Positions 1 through 5,827 of a DNA stretch of 6,806 nt are shown piece after piece. This stretch comes from Phycisphaeraceae bacterium (GTDB lineage: Bacteria > Planctomycetota > Phycisphaerae > Phycisphaerales > Phycisphaeraceae): contig PUMS01000432.1 of NCBI GenBank assembly GCA_003551485.1, positions 1 to 6,806 on the forward strand. The letters are read 5' to 3'. Position 1 is the first letter of the stretch, and every line of letters begins with the position of its first letter. The notes below the pieces were generated by a model. The model worked only from the letters and a program-made list of their open reading frames with translations. It was not told the DNA's origin and made no database searches. A program made the translations under genes and the position numbers.

Positions 1-14
1 AGCAGGAGCATGCC

Positions 15-929
15 ATGGCGCAACCCCGCATAAGCATCATCATCGCCGCGCACAACGCCGCGCCGTGGCTGGAGCGCGCGATATGCAGCGTGCTGGACCA
101 GGATCACGGCTCGTGCGAGTTGATCGTGGTCGATGCCGGGTCCAACGACCACACCCCGGCGCTGCTGCGGCTGTATGAGCGCCGCATCGACACCTGGCGG
201 CGGATGCCCCCGGTGTGTGCGCCGCGGGCGGTGAACCTGGGGCTGAGCTGCGCGCGGGGCCGGGTCATCGGCATCCTGCCGGCGTTCGGCTTGTACCTGC
301 CGGGGACGCTGTTGCGGGTGCAGGAACTGTTCGGTCGCGAGCCGCGGATGCGCTGGCTGGCGGGGACGTGCCTGGTGCTGGGCGGGGGCGACCGGGTGAT
401 CGGCCGGTGCAAGCCCCGTGAGACCGTCGACCTGGGCTCGGTGCTGTCGCGGCCGGCGCTTGGGCTGCCGGGGGCGGCCACCTTCTTCCGCCGCGAGTTG
501 CTGGACTGGTACGGCCTGTTCGACACGACGCTGCCGCGGGCGTGGCGGCTGGAGCACGCCTGCCGGCTGGTGTCCCACGGTGAGCATGCCACGCTGCACG
601 ATGGCGAACTGGCGGCGGCCCGGCCGATCCGCCGTCACGGCGAAGCGGCGATCGAGCGGCACCTTCAACGGATCGCCACCGCCCGGCGGTATGCGCCCTG
701 GATCGGCGATGGGGCACAGCGCTGCGAGCTGACCGAGCGGCTGGGCCACCAGCGCCGGGCCGCCATCCTGGCCCTGGCCCGCCACCGCGGCGATGTGCGC
801 GGCCGGCGCCTGCTGATGCATCACCTGATCCAGCACCCCCACTGGCTGTCCGACCCGGCCATCCGCACCTTCCTGCGTGGGGGCACCGGGGCCGATCAGA
901 CCCCGCAGGACCTGCGGGCCGCCTCTTAG
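15..929 (+). CDS. GT2-like (GT-A fold) glycosyltransferase, probably lacking the metal-binding DxD
   Basis: A 304-residue protein with the N-terminal half of a family 2 glycosyltransferase. Residues 5-14 (ISIIIAAHNA) form the first nucleotide-binding strand, and VVDAGSNDHT (38-47) matches the usual 'vvDggStDgT' turn. The later VIGILPAFGLYLPGTL (84-99) aligns with the family's 'wLNsDDlylPGaL', but the NSDD metal and nucleotide-sugar ligand is replaced by PAFG (89-92). PGAATFFRRELLDWYGLFDTTL (152-173) is the typical acceptor-side block, but the following 'DyElwlR' reads RLEHACR, so the first acidic residue is also lost. The C-terminal ~110 residues are Arg/His/Ala-rich and match nothing I recognise. 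No signal peptide or membrane segment is visible, so it is probably cytosolic. AGGAG at 4-8 sits 6 nt before ATG 15; an out-of-frame ATG at 10-12 is ignored. The fold is fairly sure; sugar, acceptor and activity are unknown, and it may be a non-catalytic relative. Confidence 0.8.
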   Translation: MAQPRISIIIAAHNAAPWLERAICSVLDQDHGSCELIVVDAGSNDHTPALLRLYERRIDTWRRMPPVCAPRAVNLGLSCARGRVIGILPAFGLYLPGTLLRVQELFGREPRMRWLAGTCLVLGGGDRVIGRCKPRETVDLGSVLSRPALGLPGAATFFRRELLDWYGLFDTTLPRAWRLEHACRLVSHGEHATLHDGELAAARPIRRHGEAAIERHLQRIATARRYAPWIGDGAQRCELTERLGHQRRAAILALARHRGDVRGRRLLMHHLIQHPHWLSDPAIRTFLRGGTGADQTPQDLRAAS

Positions 930-958
930 GGCGCGCCTGGCCGGTCCGATGGGCTGCA

Positions 959-996
959 CCTGCCTGCCAAATAGACACCTCGAAGCGGCAGGCGGG
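959..996 (+). other. Inverted repeat / possible hairpin after the glycosyltransferase gene
   Basis: GCCTGCC (962-968) pairs with GGCAGGC (987-993). One G-T wobble and two further G-C pairs extend it to a 10-bp stem (959-968 with 987-996) around an 18-nt loop. No T-run follows, so it is not a standard intrinsic terminator. It lies 30 bp past the stop codon and may stabilise the 3' end of that transcript. Functional evidence is weak. Confidence 0.35.
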
Positions 997-1008
997 TCGG
1001 CGATGGCA

Positions 1009-1034
1009 GGGGGTGGAGGGGGGCGGGGATGGGG
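1009..1034 (+). other. G-quadruplex motif upstream of the receiver gene
   Basis: Four G-runs of 5, 6, 4 and 4 bases (1009-1013, 1018-1023, 1025-1028, 1031-1034) are separated by TGGA, C and AT. This satisfies the usual intramolecular G4 pattern of four runs of three or more G with loops of 1-7 nt. It is on the + strand, 10 bp before the A/T-rich putative promoter region. The motif is seen directly; folding or any role in the cell is inference. Confidence 0.5.
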
Positions 1035-1044
1035 CTGCACACCC

Positions 1045-1076
1045 TTAAGTCATTTTAAGACAATATCTTGTGTAGA
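1045..1076 (+). promoter_or_regulatory. A/T-rich island with 10-bp tandem repeat; candidate promoter/operator of the receiver gene
   Basis: This is the most A/T-rich stretch of the window's left half. It begins with two adjacent 10-mers, TTAAGTCATT (1045-1054) and TTAAGACAAT (1055-1064), identical at 8 of 10 positions and therefore in helical phase. CTTAAG at 1044-1049 is also palindromic. TATCTT (1064-1069) or TGTAGA (1071-1076) could serve as a -10, but neither has a convincing -35, so exact promoter boxes are not assigned. Tandem repeats at one-turn spacing are typical of response-regulator binding sites. The site lies about 75-105 bp before the receiver gene's start. Confidence 0.35.
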
Positions 1077-1079
1077 CGA

Positions 1080-1097
1080 GGCCGAGTTTGGTCGGCC
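1080..1097 (+). other. Small hairpin in the probable 5' leader of the receiver gene
   Basis: GGCCGA (1080-1085) and TCGGCC (1092-1097) form a 6-bp stem with a 6-nt loop, just after the A/T-rich island. If transcription starts in that island, the hairpin sits at the 5' end of the mRNA, 54 nt before the start codon, and leaves the ribosome site free. It may only be a stabilising or chance structure. Confidence 0.25.
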
Positions 1098-1151
1098 CCG
1101 GCCCGCGGCACCGCGATTGCCACTTGGGACGGTGCAAAGGAGCGGTGCGCC

Positions 1152-1778
1152 ATGGTGGACATGGTTTCACAAGGCGATGCCGCCGCGCTGGACGCCGGGC
1201 GACGGGTCGACCCGGGCCGTGGTTTGGCGTCCGACATGCCGGCCAGGCCCCCGGATGCGGCAGCGAATGCCGGTCTGGCCCAGCCGGCCGGAGATGACCA
1301 GGTGCCGGTGCGACGGTTCAACGTGCTGCTGACCGAGGACCGCGAGTACGCCAGCGAGCACTGGACGCGGCAGTTGGCTCGGTTGCTCAGCCCCCAGGGT
1401 GTACACACCCTGCTGGCACGCTCCGGCCGCGAGGCCATCGAACTGGCCGAGCACTGGCCGGTGCACGCGGCGGTGCTGGACCTGGGCACGCCGCGCAGCG
1501 TCGAGGCCGAGGGCCGGCGCGGCGGGGAGGGTGAGCCGGCGGGGCTGTGGCTGCTGGAACTGATGCGCCGACTGCCCAACCGCCCGCCGGTGGTGCTGCT
1601 CCGCCAGCCGGCGTTGAGCCGGCGCGAGGCCGAACGGCTGCTGGCCGATGCCCTGCGGCTCGGGGCCTTCTCGGTGCTGGAAAAGCCCGTGGGCATCGAG
1701 CAGGTGCTGACGGTGTTCCGGCGGCTTGTGGATCGAGAGTACAAGGGCCAGTGGCCCCTGAGGACGGAACCGAACTGA
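1152..1778 (+). CDS. Stand-alone, atypical response-regulator receiver protein
   Basis: A 208-residue protein with a receiver (REC) domain at about 56-193 and no output domain. Residues 1-55 are Ala/Gly/Asp/Pro-rich and look disordered. FNVLLTED (56-63) gives the first strand and acidic pair (E62, D63); VLDLGTP (108-114) carries the putative phospho-acceptor D110; GAFSVLEKPV (171-180) carries the conserved K178. Two oddities stand out. The Thr/Ser that normally couples phosphorylation to conformation (as in 'vivlTa') is R151 in VVLLRQ. Between D110 and the next helix (131 on) there is an extra Gly/Glu/Arg-rich stretch (115-130), where the family usually has only a few residues. The start is ATG 1152 because AAAGGAG (1136-1142) lies 9 nt upstream; an in-frame TTG at 1068 lacks such a site. 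The gene ends 87 bp before groES with no terminator between, so read-through into groESL is possible. The partner kinase is unknown. Confidence 0.78.
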   Translation: MVDMVSQGDAAALDAGRRVDPGRGLASDMPARPPDAAANAGLAQPAGDDQVPVRRFNVLLTEDREYASEHWTRQLARLLSPQGVHTLLARSGREAIELAEHWPVHAAVLDLGTPRSVEAEGRRGGEGEPAGLWLLELMRRLPNRPPVVLLRQPALSRREAERLLADALRLGAFSVLEKPVGIEQVLTVFRRLVDREYKGQWPLRTEPN

Positions 1779-1794
1779 CAAACCGGTTTGTCAG
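1775..1794. promoter_or_regulatory. Perfect 20-bp palindrome, candidate operator upstream of groESL
   Basis: CTGACAAACCGGTTTGTCAG is a perfect 20-bp inverted repeat with no spacer. It contains the receiver gene's TGA stop (1776-1778) and lies 71 bp before the groES start. The symmetry suits a dimeric helix-turn-helix repressor; short palindromes with an ACCGGT-like centre are common for TetR-family proteins, but the regulator here is unknown. As RNA it could form 8 bp closed by a CCGG loop, but no T-run follows, so it is not an intrinsic terminator. CTGACA (1775-1780) resembles a -35, and CCCCAT (1801-1806) resembles a heat-shock sigma32 -10, but no acceptably spaced pair of boxes emerges. 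The palindrome is certain; the operator role is inferred. Confidence 0.55.
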
Positions 1795-1865
1795 CCTAAC
1801 CCCCATTGCCCGTGCCGCCGCCGAAAGCCCGCGGCGGGCGGGAACGATTTGAAGGAGATGCGACG

Positions 1866-2159
1866 ATGAAGATTCGCCCGCTTGGTGACCGCATCCTGGT
1901 CAAGCGACGTGAGAGCGAGAACAAGACCGCCTCGGGCATCTACCTGCCCGACACCGCCAGGGAAAAGCCCCAGGAGGCCACCGTGCTGGCCGTCGGTGAA
2001 GGCCGCGTGCTCGACAGCGGCAAGCGGTCCGGCTTCCAGGTCAAGGAAGGCGACACCGTGCTGCTGAGCAAGTGGGGCGGCACGGAGGTCAAGATCGACG
2101 AGCAGGAGATGCTCATCCTCAGCGAAGACGACCTGCTCGCGGTCGTCGAAGAGAAGTAA
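1866..2159 (+). CDS. groES: Co-chaperonin GroES (Hsp10)
   Basis: A 97-residue protein of usual GroES length. It caps the GroEL ring as a heptamer in the cytosol, closing the folding chamber during the ATP cycle. MKIRPLGDRILVKR (1-14) is the hallmark N-terminal strand. ENKTASGIYLPDTAREKP (18-35) is the mobile loop whose hydrophobic tip (IYL) docks on the GroEL apical domain. VLAVGEGRVL (40-49) follows, then the core strands VKEGDTVLLSKWGGTEVKIDEQEMLILSEDDLLAVV. The start is ATG 1866 with AAGGAG (1852-1857) 8 nt upstream; an in-frame TTG at 1806 would add 20 unrelated residues. It is the first gene of a groES-groEL pair with a 107-bp spacer. Heat-shock or repressor control probably acts from the region just upstream, where a palindrome lies; no CIRCE inverted repeat is visible. 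Confidence 0.98.
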   Translation: MKIRPLGDRILVKRRESENKTASGIYLPDTAREKPQEATVLAVGEGRVLDSGKRSGFQVKEGDTVLLSKWGGTEVKIDEQEMLILSEDDLLAVVEEK

Positions 2160-2179
2160 CCCCACCCGCGCCGGCGCTG

Positions 2180-2198
2180 GCCGCCCGGTCCGGGCGGC
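2180..2198 (+). other. G/C hairpin between groES and groEL
   Basis: GCCGCCCG (2180-2187) and CGGGCGGC (2191-2198) form an 8-bp all-G/C stem with a GTC loop, 20 nt after the groES stop. Flanking G/C-rich sequence could lengthen it imperfectly. Without a T-run it is unlikely to terminate transcription. It may be an mRNA processing or stability element that adjusts GroES and GroEL amounts. Confidence 0.4.
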
Positions 2199-2266
2199 GC
2201 CGCCGGCCGCGCTGCACAACCCGGCCCCCAATCTGAACCAGACGCAAACACAGGAGAGTTCACCCC

Positions 2267-3907
<1,641 letters not shown>

Positions 3908-3934
3908 TCCGCGAAATCCTCCGTTCCCATCCCC

Positions 3935-3967
3935 AAAGGCCCGGACGGCAACGTCCGGGCTTTTTTT
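3935..3967 (+). terminator. Intrinsic terminator of groES-groEL
   Basis: GCCCGGACG (3939-3947) and CGTCCGGGC (3952-3960) form a 9-bp perfect stem closed by a GCAA (GNRA) tetraloop, followed at once by seven T (3961-3967). AAAG just before the stem pairs with the first T residues, lengthening the stem and giving partial function in the reverse direction for the convergent genes. It begins 27 bp after the groEL stop. Confidence 0.95.
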
Positions 3968-4016
3968 GCATGAGAGCGAGTGGTGTGTTCTGGCCTGAAT
4001 CCCCGGTAGTCGCCCA

Positions 4017-4031
4017 TGTCGCGTTGCGACA
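4017..4031. other. Small perfect hairpin in the convergent spacer
   Basis: TGTCGC (4017-4022) and GCGACA (4026-4031) form a 6-bp stem with a GTT loop. It lies between the groEL terminator and the G/C-rich repeat pair. No T-run follows on either strand. It may belong to the same extragenic repeat region or be chance. Confidence 0.25.
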
Positions 4032-4070
4032 CCCATCCTGATGAAGACCGCGCAGCGTGCAGAGCCCTTG

Positions 4071-4190
4071 CTCCCCTCTTTCACCGGGAGAGGGGCCGGG
4101 GGTGAGGGAAGATACGCACGGGCCTTGCCTATCCGCCCTCACCCCGGCCCTCTGCTTCGAAAATCGCCCCCGGCGGGAGGGGGGGCCGTG
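4071..4190. repeat. Inverted pair of degenerate REP-like extragenic repeats
   Basis: The first unit has CCCCTCT (4073-4079) pairing with AGAGGGG (4089-4095), then runs into CCGGGGGTGAGGG up to 4108. The second unit, from CCCTCACCCC at 4136 to TCT at 4153, is the reverse complement of 4089-4108 apart from two single-base deletions in C-runs. A further G/C-rich block (4167-4187) follows. Read on the - strand, the first unit would encode LTPGPSPGERG, a well-known spurious peptide from a palindromic intergenic repeat that is widespread in bacterial genomes. The head-to-head pair resembles a BIME-type arrangement and could fold into one long hairpin between the convergent genes, helping to end the minus-strand transcript. 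No transposase is nearby. Confidence 0.65.
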
Positions 4191-4234
4191 TTCAGTGCAG
4201 AAAGACGAAAGAGGCGGACGGGGGCGGCTCCAGA

Positions 4235-5035
4235 TCAGTCTTCCAGCAGGCTTTCGCGGTAGGCATCGCAGTAGGTGCCGCAGAACGGGTCGCGGCCGAC
4301 GAGGGCCTCGGCGGCGAGGATGGCCGACATCATCTTGCGGTCGGTGGGGTTCATGATCGCGGCGTCGAGACCGCTGCGGATGGCCATCACCATGAACGCG
4401 CGGTTGACGATCCGGCGCATCGGCATCCCGTAGGAGATGTTGGAAAGCCCGCAGATGGTGTGCACGCCCTCGAACTCGCTCATGATCGCCTCGACGCCCT
4501 CGAGGAACTCAATGCCGAAGCGGTCGTTGGTTGAAAGGCACTGCGCCAGCGGGTCGAGGTAGATGTTGTCGCGGTCGATGCCGGCGCCCTCGAGCACGCC
4601 CATCAGCTCCCGGGCGACGCGGATGCGGTCTTCGGCGGTTTCCGGCGGGTTGCCGCGGTCGCCCATGCACAGGCCGATGACCTTGCAGTCGGTGCCCTGG
4701 ATCACCGGCAGCAGGCCCTCCTGCTGCTGCTGGTCCATCGAGACCGAGTTGACCATCGACGTGCCGCGGTGCACCTTCATGGCCCGCTCGATGGCCTTGC
4801 CGTTGGCGCTGTCCAGGCACAGCGGCCTGTCGACCACCTCCTGGACGGTCTTGACCAGCCATTCCAGGTAATCGGCCTCCTTCGAGGCGAAGGCGCCGGC
4901 GTTGACGTCGATGTAGTCGGCGCCGTTGTCGGCCTGCGTTCGGGCCAGGTCCTGGATGCCGGCGGCATCCCACTGCTGGAGCATGGCCTTGACGGGGGTG
5001 CGGGTGGCGTTGATCAACTCACCGACGATCAGCAT
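4235..5035 (-). CDS. Methyltetrahydrofolate:corrinoid protein methyltransferase (AcsE/MtgA type)
   Basis: A 266-residue pterin-binding TIM-barrel protein. The family moves the N5-methyl group between methyltetrahydrofolate and a cob(I)alamin-carrying corrinoid protein in the cytosol. Known pterin-site residues are all present: LCLDSANG with D75, MVNSVSMD with N96, NIYLDPL with D161 and GLSNISYGMP with N199; these match acetogen AcsE D75, N96, D160 and N199. The ending FCGTYCDAYR has two Cys as in several relatives. The start is placed at ATG 5035 rather than the in-frame ATG at 5044. AAGGA (5048-5044) lies 8 nt before 5035 but directly abuts 5044, and MLIVGELIN matches the AcsE start MLIIGERIN. 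It is the last gene of a minus-strand set, 105 bp after DUF1638. Whether it works in demethylation (toward folate) or in Wood-Ljungdahl-like synthesis is not shown; the neighbours favour the former. A dihydropteroate synthase identity is unlikely, given GLSN and the length. Confidence 0.9.
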   Translation of the reverse strand: MLIVGELINATRTPVKAMLQQWDAAGIQDLARTQADNGADYIDVNAGAFASKEADYLEWLVKTVQEVVDRPLCLDSANGKAIERAMKVHRGTSMVNSVSMDQQQQEGLLPVIQGTDCKVIGLCMGDRGNPPETAEDRIRVARELMGVLEGAGIDRDNIYLDPLAQCLSTNDRFGIEFLEGVEAIMSEFEGVHTICGLSNISYGMPMRRIVNRAFMVMAIRSGLDAAIMNPTDRKMMSAILAAEALVGRDPFCGTYCDAYRESLLED

Positions 5036-5100
5036 GGGGCTCATCCTTATGTCACTGATGCGCCGCGGCGGCCGGCATCAGGCGGCGGCCGCCCGGGCGC

Positions 5101-5132
5101 GGGGGGTTGGGGCGGGGGATTGGGGCGGGGGG
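5101..5132 (+). other. Dense G-quadruplex motif between DUF1638 and methyltransferase genes
   Basis: Five G-runs of 6, 4, 5, 4 and 6 bases (5101-5106, 5109-5112, 5114-5118, 5122-5125, 5127-5132) are separated by TT, C, ATT and C. The short loops make this a very strong G4 pattern. Because the flanking genes are on the - strand, the G-rich strand is their template and the mRNA carries the C-rich complement. It begins 8 bp past the DUF1638 stop, so it could slow RNA polymerase between the two genes. Its folding in the cell is untested. Confidence 0.55.
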
Positions 5133-5140
5133 AAACGGAT

Positions 5141-5827
5141 TCAGAAGAACATGCGCTGGGTCAACTCGGTGCCCGGTGGCAGGATGATGAAGTCATCATC
5201 ATCGTAGGGGCCGACCAGCAGGCGCTGGAGGAACTCGGGCTTGCCGCGAAGCTCCTCGTATTGTTTTTCAAAGAATTCGGCGTTCTCCCTGGCGCGCCGG
5301 CGGACGCACTCGGGCACGCCGTCGCCGGTGCCGCTTTCAACCAGCGCGATGCGCACCTGGTGCTTCATCTCCTCGCGCATGCCCCATTCGGCCATCTCGC
5401 GGCCGAGCTTGGGGGTGTATTCCTTCCGCATGGTGCCCAGCGGGTCCTTGTCGTGCTCGATCCACGACTCGGTCAGGTAATACGTGCCGGGGCACTGCTT
5501 GAACTGGCACTCGTAGTCCCTGCGCGAGCCGAGGAACAACGTGATGCAGTCGTGGATGCGCGGGATGATGAGCTGCTGGCGATGCGCCCTGATACCCACC
5601 ACGCCGTTGCAGCAAAGGCCGTAGCCCATGACGATCCGCCCGGCCTCGCCGCCGTGACGGTCGATGGTATCCTGGAGGATCGCAGCCATGCGCTGGGGCT
5701 GGCGATGAAGGTCCTGGTCGAGGTAATGAATGCTCACGTGCGGCGCGATCTTCGCCTGGAGTCTGTCCAGGTCCGGTCGCAGAATCTCGCAGGCGATCAG
5801 GACGGTGCTTTCATGACTGGCGTTCAT
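5141..5827 (-). CDS. DUF1638 domain protein
   Basis: A 228-residue protein covering the DUF1638 family, whose reaction is unknown. Recognisable blocks are VLIACEIL (9-16), IVMGYGLCCNGVVGI (65-79), LIIPRIHDCITLFLGSRRDY (86-105) and PGTYYLTESWIE (113-124). C13, C72/C73 and C94 (in HDC) fall in the conserved blocks and could form a metal or thiol site; that is inference. The C-terminal half is charged and helical, ending in an acidic PYDDDDF and TQRMFF. No signal peptide or membrane segment is seen. GAGGAG (5839-5834) lies 6 nt before the ATG at 5827, and the start overlaps the upstream stop as ATGA, so translation is probably coupled to the HyuA-like gene. To my knowledge DUF1638 genes often sit beside corrinoid methyltransferase genes, as here, which points to a supporting role in methyl transfer. 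Confidence 0.88.
   Translation of the reverse strand: MNASHESTVLIACEILRPDLDRLQAKIAPHVSIHYLDQDLHRQPQRMAAILQDTIDRHGGEAGRIVMGYGLCCNGVVGIRAHRQQLIIPRIHDCITLFLGSRRDYECQFKQCPGTYYLTESWIEHDKDPLGTMRKEYTPKLGREMAEWGMREEMKHQVRIALVESGTGDGVPECVRRRARENAEFFEKQYEELRGKPEFLQRLLVGPYDDDDFIILPPGTELTQRMFF

Noticed and set aside
1068..1151. Upstream TTG start for the receiver protein
   Set aside because: It adds 28 residues unlike any receiver domain and has no ribosome-binding site, while ATG 1152 has AAAGGAG 9 nt upstream.
1779..1865. CIRCE or classical sigma32 promoter before groES
   Set aside because: No TTAGCACTC/GAGTGCTAA pair is present. CCCCAT at 1801-1806 resembles a sigma32 -10, but there is no CTTGAA-like box 13-17 bp upstream.
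1806..1865. Upstream TTG start for groES
   Set aside because: The 20 extra residues do not belong to GroES, and AAGGAG is correctly placed for ATG 1866.
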